A DNA stretch of 7,360 nucleotides from JANMQK01 sp031370485 (lineage in GTDB: Bacteria > Acidobacteriota > Polarisedimenticolia > Gp22-AA2), in contig JANMQK010000024.1 of assembly GCA_031370485.1 (NCBI GenBank), positions 1-7,360 of the forward strand, given 5' to 3'. The notes beneath the pieces were generated by a model, which made no database searches, was not told the origin of the DNA, and was given only the letters and a program-made list of their open reading frames with translations. Position numbers and translations under genes: made by a program. This document shows, in pieces, positions 1 through 6,556 of the stretch (positions are counted from its first letter, which is position 1; each line of letters starts with the position of its first letter).

Positions 1-505
1 CATCGGCCCCGCGACCGCGGCCTCGCTCGAGCGGAAAGGCATCCGCGTGGCTGAAGTCCCCGAAGAGTACCGGGCCGAGGGACTGGTCAAGGTCCTGCGG
101 CGCCGGACGCTCAAAGGCGCCGGTGTGCTGATCCCGCGGGCGGCCGCGGCGCGCGATCTCCTGGTCACCGAGCTGACGCGCCTCGGGGCGCGGGTTGACG
201 TCGTGCCGGTGTACCGCACCCGCCCGTCTCGCGAGGGGGTGCAGGAGGTGAGGGAGGCGTTGCGCGCCGGCGCGATCGATCTGGTCACCTTCGCGTCCTC
301 CTCGACGGTCACCCACTTCCTCCGCAAGTTCCCCCACGCTGCGGATCGGGTCCTCCTGCGCAAGGTGCCGGCGGGGGTGATCGGACCGATCACGGCGCGG
401 ACCGCGCGGGCGGGCGGTTTCCGGGTGGCGGTGATGCCGGGGGAGTACACGATTCCGGCGCTGGCGCAGGCGATCACGAAGCGCTTTGGCCGCGGGCGGC
501 CTTGA
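1..505 (+). CDS. hemD: Uroporphyrinogen-III synthase, C-terminal part (5' end outside window)
   Basis: The frame is open from the first bases (first full codon at 2) to TGA 503-505, giving 167 visible residues; family members are about 250, so the N-terminal third is missing. HemD is the cytosolic enzyme that closes hydroxymethylbilane to uroporphyrinogen III with inversion of ring D, the branch point to heme, siroheme and cobalamin. Visible family features are an IGPATA..L..KGI segment followed by VPEEYRAEGLV near the start, then a second Rossmann-like half with GVLIPR, VDVVPVYRT, the IDLVTFASSSTV segment, and the closing VIGPITARTARAGGF...PGEYTIPAL. The GTG at 47 is internal, because homology begins upstream of it. 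I cannot tell whether this is a stand-alone HemD or the end of a methyltransferase-HemD fusion. Its stop lies 47 bp before gcvT, with no terminator between them. Confidence 0.85.
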   Translation, partial: IGPATAASLERKGIRVAEVPEEYRAEGLVKVLRRRTLKGAGVLIPRAAAARDLLVTELTRLGARVDVVPVYRTRPSREGVQEVREALRAGAIDLVTFASSSTVTHFLRKFPHAADRVLLRKVPAGVIGPITARTARAGGFRVAVMPGEYTIPALAQAITKRFGRGRP

Positions 506-531
506 ACGGCGGCGGGGCGCTGTGCTAGGTT
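502..531 (+). promoter_or_regulatory. Weak promoter candidate for the gcv operon
   Basis: TTGAAC (502-507) and TAGGTT (526-531) are separated by 18 nt, and TG at 523-524 gives an extended -10 look. The -35 overlaps the hemD stop codon. A start near 537-539 would leave only about 15 nt of leader before gcvT, so a glycine riboswitch cannot fit. The match is weak (4/6 and 3/6), and read-through from hemD is equally possible. Confidence 0.25.
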
Positions 532-552
532 GGCGTTCTCCACGAGGATGAC

Positions 553-1659
553 ATGGACACGCAGGCAGGACCTCCGAAGAAAACCCCGCTCAACGGCCTG
601 TTCCGGGAGATGGGTGCGCGCCTCGTCGACTTCGCGGGCTGGGAGATGCCCGTCCATTTCTCCTCGATCCTCGAAGAGCACCACGCGGTGCGCGGGGCCG
701 CCGGGATCTTCGACGTCAGCCACATGGGGGAAATCCACGTCGGAGGGGGAGGGGCGCTCCTCCTGATCCAGGGTCTGACGTGCAACGACGCGGCCCGGCT
801 CCAGACCGGGCAGGCGCACTACACCGCGCTCACGACGGAGAAAGGGACCTTCGTCGACGACATCCTGGTCTATCGCCGGGGGCGCGACGACTTCTTCCTG
901 GTGGTCAACGCCGGGAACACCGACAAGGACTTCGCCTGGATCGCGCGCCATGCCGAGAAGGACGTCGAGGTCGTGAACGCCTCGGCCCGCTGGGCGCAGC
1001 TTGCGCTGCAGGGCCCGAAGGCCGAGACGATCCTCGCCTCGCTGACCCCGCTGCCGCTGCGGTCGATGCGCTACTACCATTTCCTTGAAGGCGAGGTGCG
1101 GGGAGTGCCGTCGATCGTGTCGCGCACGGGGTACACGGGCGAGGACGGCTTCGAGATCTACCTGCCTCCCGGGGCGGCGGCCGACGTGTACAGGGCGATC
1201 CTGGACGCGGGCCGTGCCCATGGAATCCGGCCGTGCGGGCTGGGGGCGCGTGACACCCTGCGCCTGGAGGCGCGCATGGCCCTCTATGGCAACGACATCG
1301 ACGAGACGACCACCGTCTTCGAGGCGGGGCTCGAGTGGATCGTCCGTCTCGAGAAGGGGGATTTCATAGGCCGCGGGCCGCTCGCCCGCGAGCAGGAGAC
1401 CGGGCCGAAACGAAGGCTCGTCGGTTTCGAAATGCTCGATCCGGGGATCGCGCGCCATGGGTACCCGGTTTTCGAGGGGGGCCGGGAAGTCGGGACAGTG
1501 ACCTCCGGGACCCTGGGTCCCACCGTGAAAAAAAACATCGGACTGGCCTACGTGCCCACCGCGCTGTCCGCGGCGGGAACGCGGCTGTCCATTGGCATCC
1601 GGGGGCGGCAGGCGGCGGTGGTCGTCGTGCCCACGCCCTTCTACAAGCGCCAGCGCTGA
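553..1659 (+). CDS. gcvT: Glycine cleavage system T-protein (aminomethyltransferase)
   Basis: The 368-residue product has the normal family length (about 360-370). GcvT takes the aminomethyl group from the lipoyl arm of H-protein, transfers the one-carbon unit to tetrahydrofolate giving 5,10-methylene-THF, and releases ammonia. Family signatures are DFAGWEMPV (residues 26-34), IFDVSHMGEI (52-61), FVDDILVYR (100-108, containing the aspartate pair expected to hold the catalytic Asp), VVNAGNTDKD (117-126), GYTGEDGFEI (193-202) and GLGARDTLRLEA (229-240), followed by the C-terminal barrel domain with a TSGT..P..KKNIGLAYV segment. The ATG at 553 is chosen because GAGGA at 544-548 is a ribosome binding site at suitable spacing and the family N-terminus (TPLNGLF) follows at once. 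It is the first gene of a four-gene gcv cluster; gcvH starts 10 nt after its stop. Confidence 0.96.
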   Translation: MDTQAGPPKKTPLNGLFREMGARLVDFAGWEMPVHFSSILEEHHAVRGAAGIFDVSHMGEIHVGGGGALLLIQGLTCNDAARLQTGQAHYTALTTEKGTFVDDILVYRRGRDDFFLVVNAGNTDKDFAWIARHAEKDVEVVNASARWAQLALQGPKAETILASLTPLPLRSMRYYHFLEGEVRGVPSIVSRTGYTGEDGFEIYLPPGAAADVYRAILDAGRAHGIRPCGLGARDTLRLEARMALYGNDIDETTTVFEAGLEWIVRLEKGDFIGRGPLAREQETGPKRRLVGFEMLDPGIARHGYPVFEGGREVGTVTSGTLGPTVKKNIGLAYVPTALSAAGTRLSIGIRGRQAAVVVVPTPFYKRQR

Positions 1660-1664
1660 GGAGG
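1658..1664 (+). promoter_or_regulatory. Ribosome binding site that fixes the gcvH start
   Basis: GAGGAGG overlaps the gcvT stop codon (1657-1659) and ends 5 nt before GTG 1670. It supports GTG 1670 over any in-frame start inside gcvT. Confidence 0.75.
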
Positions 1665-1669
1665 CTCGT

Positions 1670-2074
1670 GTGAGCAAAGGGGACGGGATCTATCCCGACG
1701 ATCTGAAATACACCAAGGAGCACGAGTGGCTGGGGCTGCAGGGGGACATCGGCACCGTCGGCATCACCCATTTCGCGCAGTCGGAGCTTGGTGACATCGT
1801 CTATGTGGAGCTGCCGGCGGTCGGCACGGCGATGGTCGCCGGAGAGCCGTTCGGGACCGTCGAGTCGGTCAAGGCTGTGTCCGAGCTCTTCGCGCCGGCG
1901 TCGGGCGAGGTGGTCGAGGTCAACACGGCCCTCGCGGCCGCGCAGGAGGCCGTCAACCGCGACCCCTACGGGGAGGGGTGGCTCATCAAGATGCGCGTGG
2001 CGGAGCCCGGCGAGACCGCCGGACTGCTGACCCCGGCCCAGTACCGGAAGTTCATCGAGGACGAGGCGAACTGA
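1670..2074 (+). CDS. gcvH: Glycine cleavage system H-protein (lipoyl carrier)
   Basis: The product is 134 residues, close to the usual 125-130. GcvH is the lipoylated shuttle that accepts the aminomethyl group from P-protein, delivers it to T-protein, and is reoxidised by dihydrolipoyl dehydrogenase. The N-terminus YPDDLKYTKEHEWL, the GITHFAQSELGDIVYVELP core, and the lipoylation hairpin GTVESVKAVSEL are all present, with the attachment lysine at residue 68 (codon 1871-1873). The C-terminal NRDPYGEGWLIKM motif is also intact. The start is GTG 1670, set by the GAGGAGG just upstream and by the family N-terminus; the same frame is open further upstream inside gcvT, but that stretch is not H-protein. 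The gene lies 10 nt after gcvT and ends 1 nt before gcvPA, so it is surely co-transcribed with both. Confidence 0.96.
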   Translation: MSKGDGIYPDDLKYTKEHEWLGLQGDIGTVGITHFAQSELGDIVYVELPAVGTAMVAGEPFGTVESVKAVSELFAPASGEVVEVNTALAAAQEAVNRDPYGEGWLIKMRVAEPGETAGLLTPAQYRKFIEDEAN

Positions 2075-2075
2075 G

Positions 2076-3434
2076 ATGGGCGACGCCCACCGGTACATCC
2101 CGGCGTCCGACGCCGACCGCGACGCCATGCTCCGGGAGATCGGCGTGGCGAGCATCGACGATCTCTTCGCCTCGATCCCCCAATCGCTCCGCCTGACGCG
2201 CGGCCTGGACATCGCGGGGCCCCTTGCCGAGAGCGACCTCGTGGCGGAGTTGAGCGTCCTGGCGCGGGCCAACCGCGACCTCGACGGGCGCTCGCAGTTT
2301 CTCGGCGGCGGGGCTTACCGCCACTTCGCCCCCTCGGTCGTCGACCACCTGATCTCGCGCACGGAGTTCTACTCCTCCTACACCCCCTACCAGCCGGAAA
2401 TCAGTCAGGGGACCCTGCAGGCGATCTTCGAATACCAGACGCTCATCTGCCAGCTCACGGAGCTCGACATCAGCAACGCCTCGATGTACGACGGGGCCTC
2501 GGCCCTGGCCGAGGGCATTCTGATGGCCGAGCGGACGAACCCGCGGCGGCGGGTCGTGGTCTCCGACGCGGTGCACCCCGAGTATCTTCAAGTGTCACGG
2601 ACCTACCTGGCGAACCTGGACGTCGAGATGGCGCCGCTGGCGCACCGCGAGGACGGCACCGTCGATCCAAAGGCCGCGGTCGCGGCGCTCGCGTCGAAGG
2701 CCAGCGCCCTCGTCGTCCAGCACCCGAATTTCTTCGGCTGTCTCGAGGACGTGACGGCGCTGGCGCGCGCCGCGCGGGACGCCGGGGCCGCCCTGATCGT
2801 CGTGGTCACCGAGCCGGTGGCTCTCGGCATCCTCAAGGGGCCCGGCAGCCAGGGCGCCGACATCGTCCTGGGAGAAGCGCAGTCCTTCGGCGTGCCGCTG
2901 TCCTACGGAGGCCCGTATCTCGGGTTCATGGCGGCCAGGAAAAACTACCTGCGCAGCATGCCGGGACGGCTGGTGGGAGAGGCCCTGGACGCGGATGGGC
3001 GGCGCGGGTACGTGCTCACCCTGTCGACCCGCGAGCAGCACATCAGGCGCGAGAAGGCGACCTCCAATATCTGCACCAACGAAGGGCTGTGCGCCCTGAC
3101 GGCGGCGATTTTCATGGCGACCCTCGGCAAGGCGGGGCTCAGGGACCTGGCGCGGCACAACCACGCCAAGGCGGCCTACGCCCGGGAGCGGATCGCGTCC
3201 GCCAAGGGGTGCAGCGTCCTCCACGCCGCCCCGGTGTTCAACGAGTTCGTGGTGCGTCTTCCGATCGCGGCCGAGGCGGCCGTCGCGGCGCTGGGGGAGC
3301 GCGGCATCCTGCCCGGCCTGCCGCTGTCGCGCTATTTCCCGGAACGCGATCGCGACCTGCTGGTGACGGTCACCGAGGTGAACCCGCGCGCCGAGATCGA
3401 CCGCCTGGCGGCTGAGCTCGGGAGGCTTGCCTGA
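2076..3434 (+). CDS. gcvPA: Glycine dehydrogenase (decarboxylating) subunit 1
   Basis: The 452 residues match the N-terminal half of P-protein as found in two-subunit P-proteins. Together with GcvPB it forms the PLP-dependent glycine decarboxylase; this subunit has the aminotransferase-like fold but does not carry the PLP lysine. Diagnostic stretches are the N-terminal YIPASDADRDAMLREIG, FLGGGAYRHFAPSVVDHL, YTPYQPEISQG (residues 102-112), NASMYDGASALAE, QHPNFFG, and TREQHIRREKATSNIC (318-333). The ATG at 2076 follows the gcvH TGA by one base, with GAGG at 2063-2066 as a likely ribosome binding site inside gcvH, which suggests translational coupling. The stop (3432-3434) is likewise 1 nt before the gcvPB ATG. 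I see no missing key segment. Confidence 0.96.
   Translation: MGDAHRYIPASDADRDAMLREIGVASIDDLFASIPQSLRLTRGLDIAGPLAESDLVAELSVLARANRDLDGRSQFLGGGAYRHFAPSVVDHLISRTEFYSSYTPYQPEISQGTLQAIFEYQTLICQLTELDISNASMYDGASALAEGILMAERTNPRRRVVVSDAVHPEYLQVSRTYLANLDVEMAPLAHREDGTVDPKAAVAALASKASALVVQHPNFFGCLEDVTALARAARDAGAALIVVVTEPVALGILKGPGSQGADIVLGEAQSFGVPLSYGGPYLGFMAARKNYLRSMPGRLVGEALDADGRRGYVLTLSTREQHIRREKATSNICTNEGLCALTAAIFMATLGKAGLRDLARHNHAKAAYARERIASAKGCSVLHAAPVFNEFVVRLPIAAEAAVAALGERGILPGLPLSRYFPERDRDLLVTVTEVNPRAEIDRLAAELGRLA
3420..3425 (+). promoter_or_regulatory. Ribosome binding site that fixes the gcvPB start
   Basis: GGGAGG lies 10 nt before ATG 3436 but only 1 nt before the in-frame TTG 3427. The spacing favours ATG 3436. 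Confidence 0.65.
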
Positions 3435-3435
3435 G

Positions 3436-4926
3436 ATGCAACCCCGCACGTTGCGCCCGCCGGAAAAGCTCCTGTTCGAAGTTTCACGGCCCGGCCGCCG
3501 CGGGAGCGCGCTGCCGCCGCTCGACGTGCCGGATCCCGAACGCTACGACCTGCCCGCCGCCTATCTCCGGGACGAACTCGACGGGTTCCCGGAGCTGAGC
3601 GAGACGGAGGTCGTGCGCCACTACACCCGCCTGTCACGGCTTAACTACGCCATCGACCTGGGGCTCTACCCGCTGGGCTCCTGCACCATGAAATACAACC
3701 CGAAAGTCAACGAGCAGGTGGCGCGGATTGCGGGCTTCGGCGGGGCGCACCCGCAGATGCCCGAGGCGTTCGTCCAGGGGAACCTCCGCCTGATGCACGA
3801 CCTCGAGCGGATGCTGTGCGCCATCTGCGGCATGGATCGGTTCACGCTGCAGCCCGCCGCGGGGGCGCAGGGCGAGCTGGTCGGCATCATGATGGTGCGG
3901 GCCTACCACGTGAAGCAGGGAAACCCCCGGAAGGTGGTCCTGATCCCCGACTCGGCGCACGGCACGAATCCGGCCAGCGCGCACATCGGCGGGTACAAGG
4001 TGGAGCAGATCACCTCGAACCGGAAGGGTTGCGTCGATCTCGAGGCGCTGCGGCGGCGGATGGCCGACGACGTCGCGGTGCTGATGCTGACGAACCCCAA
4101 CACCCTCGGCGTGTTCGAGCCGGAGATCGAGGCGATCGCCGCCACGGTCCACGCGAAGGGGGGCCTCATCTACATGGACGGCGCCAACCTGAACGCCTTC
4201 GTCGCGCTGGCGCGGCCGGGGGACATGGGGGTCGACGTGCACCACCTGAACCTCCACAAAACCTTCTCGACTCCGCACGGCGGCGGCGGCCCCGGCGCGG
4301 GGCCGGTCGGCGTGAAGAAGCCACTCGAGCCGTTCCTCCCGATCCCCACGGTCGAGAAGGAGGGCGATCGCTACCGCCTGAGCCACGACCGCCCCCACAG
4401 CATCGGCAAGGTGCGGTCGTTCTTCGGAAATTTCGGGATGCACGCCAGGGCCTACGCCTACATCCTGGCTCTCGGCCCGCAGGGCCTCCGGCGGATGTCG
4501 GAGACCGCGGTCCTCAACGCCAACTACATCCGCCGCAAGCTGGAGAAGGTCTACCACCTTCCCTACGACAGCCCGACCATGCACGAGGTGGTCTTCTCCG
4601 ATCGGAACCTGGAAGCGCATGGGGTGCAGACGCTCGACGTCGCCAAGAGGCTGATGGACTATGGCTTCCATCCCATGACGATCTACTTCCCACTGATCGT
4701 CAAGGGGGCGATGATGATCGAGCCGACGGAGAGCGAGAGCCGCGAGGAACTCGACCTCTTCGTCGAGGCGATGCTCGCCATCGCCGAGGAGGCGCGGCGG
4801 GACCCCGAACTCGTGCGCACGGCGCCGCACACGACCCCCATCCGCCGCCTCGACGAGGTGGGCGCGGCGCGCAACCCGGTGCTGCGCTGGGTCAGTTCAG
4901 GCGCACCCCGTCCGGAGGCTGGGTGA
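3436..4926 (+). CDS. gcvPB: Glycine dehydrogenase (decarboxylating) subunit 2, PLP-binding
   Basis: The 496 residues correspond to the C-terminal, catalytic half of P-protein. With GcvPA it decarboxylates glycine and loads the aminomethyl group onto lipoyl-GcvH. Family marks include GSCTMKYNPK (from residue 81), SAHGTNPASA (from 173, holding the histidine expected to stack on PLP), MDGANLNA, and the PLP Schiff-base lysine in LNLHKTFSTPHGGGGPG at residue 275 (codon 4258-4260). PLYD-type and TESES segments follow, and the end NPVLRW is typical. ATG 3436 is preferred over TTG 3427 because the GGGAGG site is then 10 nt away. The last 35 bp overlap the 3' end of the opposing [2Fe-2S] gene, and no intrinsic terminator (GC stem plus T run) is visible after the stop. 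The L-protein gene is not in this window. Confidence 0.96.
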   Translation: MQPRTLRPPEKLLFEVSRPGRRGSALPPLDVPDPERYDLPAAYLRDELDGFPELSETEVVRHYTRLSRLNYAIDLGLYPLGSCTMKYNPKVNEQVARIAGFGGAHPQMPEAFVQGNLRLMHDLERMLCAICGMDRFTLQPAAGAQGELVGIMMVRAYHVKQGNPRKVVLIPDSAHGTNPASAHIGGYKVEQITSNRKGCVDLEALRRRMADDVAVLMLTNPNTLGVFEPEIEAIAATVHAKGGLIYMDGANLNAFVALARPGDMGVDVHHLNLHKTFSTPHGGGGPGAGPVGVKKPLEPFLPIPTVEKEGDRYRLSHDRPHSIGKVRSFFGNFGMHARAYAYILALGPQGLRRMSETAVLNANYIRRKLEKVYHLPYDSPTMHEVVFSDRNLEAHGVQTLDVAKRLMDYGFHPMTIYFPLIVKGAMMIEPTESESREELDLFVEAMLAIAEEARRDPELVRTAPHTTPIRRLDEVGAARNPVLRWVSSGAPRPEAG

Positions 4927-5173
4927 TGTTGATGTTGGGAAAGCAGCGCATCTGGCACCCGAGCGCCTCGACCTCCTGCCCCGTGCGCCGCGAGATGTAG
5001 CGGAAGGCGCAGTTGCGGCAGTCCCCGTTCCAGCAATACTTGCTGTACGTCATCTCGCAGTTCATGAACTGCAGAATGCGCAGCAGGGTGTTGTTCTCGG
5101 GAACCTGGTAGACCTTGCCGTTGATGGTGACCGGGATCAGTTTTTCGTAAGGCTCGAGGACCGTGGATTCCAT
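4892..5173 (-). CDS. Small [2Fe-2S] ferredoxin-like protein
   Basis: This 93-residue protein has a short beta start (PVTINGKVYQVPENNTLLRIL) like the plant-type ferredoxin / Fer2 fold found at the N-terminus of NADH dehydrogenase and hydrogenase subunits. A cysteine cluster follows: C47-x4-C52-x2-C55 and then C73, the usual four-ligand [2Fe-2S] spacing. C39 and C77 are extra. No signal peptide or membrane segment is seen, so it is probably cytosolic. ATG 5173 is preceded on the minus strand by GGAG about 7 nt upstream. Its 3' end runs 35 bp into gcvPB on the other strand. Its redox partner is unknown; nearness to the glycine cleavage genes is suggestive at most, since it is transcribed the opposite way. 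The cluster type is a family-based prediction. Confidence 0.8.
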   Translation of the reverse strand: MESTVLEPYEKLIPVTINGKVYQVPENNTLLRILQFMNCEMTYSKYCWNGDCRNCAFRYISRRTGQEVEALGCQMRCFPNINITQPPDGVRLN

Positions 5174-5184
5174 CGCCGCTCCGT

Positions 5185-5221
5185 GGCCGTGACGGCCCCT
5201 CGGTGAAATCTAGGCCGTGAC
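5185..5221. repeat. Repeated GGCCGTGAC word with a 6-1-6 inverted repeat
   Basis: GGCCGTGAC occurs at 5185-5193 and again at 5213-5221, 28 bp apart start to start. The first copy is also half of the perfect inverted repeat GGCCGT-G-ACGGCC (5185-5197). One copy abuts the -10 and the other lies in the leader of the minus-strand [2Fe-2S] gene, the geometry of a paired repressor site. This may be chance in GC-rich DNA. Confidence 0.3.
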
Positions 5222-5235
5222 CTTCCGAAGGGCAA
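5207..5235 (-). promoter_or_regulatory. Promoter candidate for the [2Fe-2S] protein gene
   Basis: On the minus strand TTGCCC (plus 5230-5235) and TAGATT (plus 5207-5212) are 17 nt apart, each matching 4/6 of the sigma-70 hexamers. Transcription would start near 5200, leaving a leader of about 25 nt before ATG 5173. The word GTCACGGCC abuts the -10 and recurs in the leader. Confidence 0.45.
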
Positions 5236-5277
5236 GCAGGACAGGCAGTTCCGGCGGATCTCCGGAGCGTGATGGCG

Positions 5278-5865
5278 CTAGGGGAGGAAACCCCAGCGCC
5301 TCAAGTGCGGGTAGAGGCGGTCCAGCGGCAGCCCGATGACGTTGGTGTAACTTCCCTCGATCGAGATTACAAAAAGGGCGCCAAGGCCCTGGAGGGCATA
5401 GGCTCCCGCCTTGTCCGCGCCCTCGCCGGTCGCGGCGTACCAGCGGATCTCCTCTTCGGACAGCGGGGCGAAGGTGACGCGTGAAACGGCCCGCTCCGCC
5501 GTCACCGTCTCCTCGGGAAGGGCGCGCAGGGTGATCGCGGTGATGACTTCGTGGGTCCTGCCGGCCAGCCGCGCCAGCATCCTAAGGGACTCGGCCCGGT
5601 CGGCCGGCTTGCCGAGAACGTCGCCGTCCACGACCACGACCGTGTCCGCGGCCAAAACCAGCGAGGGGGAGGGTGTCCCAACCGCGGCCCCGGCCTTGGC
5701 GCGCGCCAGGCGTTCCGCCATCGCGCCCGGGTCCTCGTCGCCGAGACGCGTCTCGTCGATCCCGGACGGAGAAACGGTGAAGGCGATCCCCAGGCCCCGC
5801 AGGAGGTCGGAGCGGCGGGGTGACGCGGAAGCGAGGAGGAGGGATCGATCGATCCGGACCGGCAC
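5278..5865 (-). CDS. maf: Maf-family nucleoside triphosphate pyrophosphatase (YhdE type)
   Basis: The 195-residue product is of normal Maf length (about 190-200). Maf proteins are cytosolic housecleaning enzymes that hydrolyse nucleotides such as dTTP, UTP and modified forms to monophosphate and pyrophosphate; some affect septum formation. Signatures are LLASASPRRSDLL (residues 10-22), AERLARAKA (50-58), LAADTVVVVDGDVLGKP (71-87, with the catalytic aspartate D74), and DKAGAYALQGLGALFV followed by GSYTNVIGLPL near the end, which resembles the dTTP/UTP-specific branch. The start is GTG 5865, 2 nt after the stop of the DUF4321 gene; no clear ribosome binding site precedes it, so translation is probably coupled. 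The frame stays open upstream to 6168, but that stretch reads out of phase through the DUF4321 gene. About 104 bp without a clear terminator separate it from the [2Fe-2S] gene. Confidence 0.92.
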   Translation of the reverse strand: MPVRIDRSLLLASASPRRSDLLRGLGIAFTVSPSGIDETRLGDEDPGAMAERLARAKAGAAVGTPSPSLVLAADTVVVVDGDVLGKPADRAESLRMLARLAGRTHEVITAITLRALPEETVTAERAVSRVTFAPLSEEEIRWYAATGEGADKAGAYALQGLGALFVISIEGSYTNVIGLPLDRLYPHLRRWGFLP

Positions 5866-5867
5866 GG

Positions 5868-6140
5868 TTAGATGCGGCGGAACAGGAGAAGGAGAGCGGC
5901 CCCGGCCCCGAGCACGCCCAGGACGGTGAGCCGGACCGCTCCGCCCAGGGTGAGCTGGGCCACCTTGAAGTCGAAGTCGAGGGGAGTGCTGGTCCCGAAG
6001 CGCACGCCGGCCGACAGGAATCGTCCGACCGGGTTCTCCGGCAGCGCCTTGCCGAGGATGTCCCCGAGCGCCGTGCCGAGCATCGCCGCCAGCAGGATGA
6101 CCACCACGTAATGCCAGAACTGCAACCCGCCCTTCGGCAC
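5868..6140 (-). CDS. DUF4321-like small membrane protein
   Basis: This 90-residue protein has two predicted membrane helices, around residues 8-28 (WHYVVVILLAAMLGTALG) and 68-87 (AVRLTVLGVLGAGAALLLLF). Between them is a loop with a TPLDFDFKVAQLTLGG segment, the pattern of the DUF4321 family, whose function is unknown. It ends with the short basic tail FRRI. GTG 6140 is chosen because it lies 2 nt after the DUF3467 stop and gives the normal family length; an upstream extension of the frame to 6515 would run out of phase through the DUF3467 gene. It is followed after 2 nt by maf, so the three genes form one transcription unit. Family assignment is from memory of the topology and motif, without a search. 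Confidence 0.72.
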   Translation of the reverse strand: MPKGGLQFWHYVVVILLAAMLGTALGDILGKALPENPVGRFLSAGVRFGTSTPLDFDFKVAQLTLGGAVRLTVLGVLGAGAALLLLFRRI

Positions 6141-6142
6141 GC

Positions 6143-6436
6143 TTAGAACCCGACCCGCTTGAGGGCATCGTCCATCCCGGCGATCTCCCCGTAGCTTTTC
6201 TCGTACTGCTCGATGTTCTGGGACAGGGCGCGGCAGAGCTGCTTGGCGACGAGCGGGGTGGTCATGATGCGGGAGAGGATCTTGACCTCGGCGCGGCCCG
6301 GAACGATGCGGCCGAGATCGACGATGAACTCCGATCGATTGTGGGCGATGCTCCCGAAATTGACATACGTCCCTTCCGCCACGGCGTCGTCGATGCGCGC
6401 GCCGAACGGGACCTCCTTGGGTGAGTTGTTCTCCAT
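6143..6436 (-). CDS. DUF3467 domain protein
   Basis: This 97-residue protein matches the DUF3467 pattern. It has a strand YVNFGSIAHNRSEFIVDLGRI (interrupted by no gaps), then PGRAEVKILSRIMTTP, then a helix VAKQLCRALSQNIEQYEKSYGEI. Function is unknown; the family is small, soluble and widespread, and no signal peptide or membrane helix is visible here. ATG 6436 is preceded on the minus strand by AAGGGGG, 8 nt upstream. It is the first gene of a three-gene unit with the DUF4321 and Maf genes (2-nt gaps) and is divergent from the selenoprotein candidate. Confidence 0.8.
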   Translation of the reverse strand: MENNSPKEVPFGARIDDAVAEGTYVNFGSIAHNRSEFIVDLGRIVPGRAEVKILSRIMTTPLVAKQLCRALSQNIEQYEKSYGEIAGMDDALKRVGF

Positions 6437-6486
6437 GACACGGGCCCCCTTTCCGGCTCGAACCGCCCGGCGCCGAACGGCGGGTC

Positions 6487-6515
6487 ACTCTACCGGATTG
6501 AAGCCCTCCGCGCAA
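6487..6515 (-). promoter_or_regulatory. Promoter candidate for the DUF3467-DUF4321-maf unit
   Basis: On the minus strand TTGCGC (plus 6510-6515) and TAGAGT (plus 6487-6492) are 17 nt apart. The -10 matches 4/6 and the -35 3/6. A start near 6480 gives a leader of about 44 nt to ATG 6436. Confidence 0.35.
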
Positions 6516-6541
6516 CGGCGGCCGCGCCGGCGGAGAGCCTG

Positions 6542-6556
6542 GACGGTTTGACCGTC
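6542..6556. promoter_or_regulatory. Perfect 6-3-6 inverted repeat over the -35 (operator candidate)
   Basis: GACGGT-TTG-ACCGTC is a perfect dyad with a 3-bp centre. It covers the -35 hexamer (6548-6553) of the plus-strand promoter and lies upstream of the -35 of the divergent unit, so a bound dimer could affect one or both. There is no T run, so it is unlikely to be a terminator. Confidence 0.45.

Noticed and set aside
506..552. Glycine riboswitch before gcvT
   Set aside because: The 47-bp gap is too short for even one aptamer, and no such fold is visible.
1592..1669. Longer gcvH starting inside gcvT
   Set aside because: The extra residues do not resemble H-protein, and GAGGAGG at 1658-1664 points to GTG 1670.
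2595..3449. 284-codon minus-strand open frame opposite gcvPA
   Set aside because: It is a shadow of gcvPA; no family resemblance.
3634..4830. 398-codon minus-strand open frame opposite gcvPB
   Set aside because: It is a shadow of the intact gcvPB, with His/Val/Arg-rich composition and no domain.
3816..5000. 394-codon plus-strand frame overlapping gcvPB
   Set aside because: An Arg/Gly/Ala-rich out-of-phase reading of gcvPB that runs into the opposing gene.
5248..5270. Terminator after maf (TCCGG/CCGGA pairing on the minus strand)
   Set aside because: The stem is only about 5 bp and there is no following T run.
6141..6515. Upstream extension of the DUF4321 frame
   Set aside because: It reads out of phase through the DUF3467 gene; GTG 6140 gives the normal family length and sits 2 nt after the previous stop.
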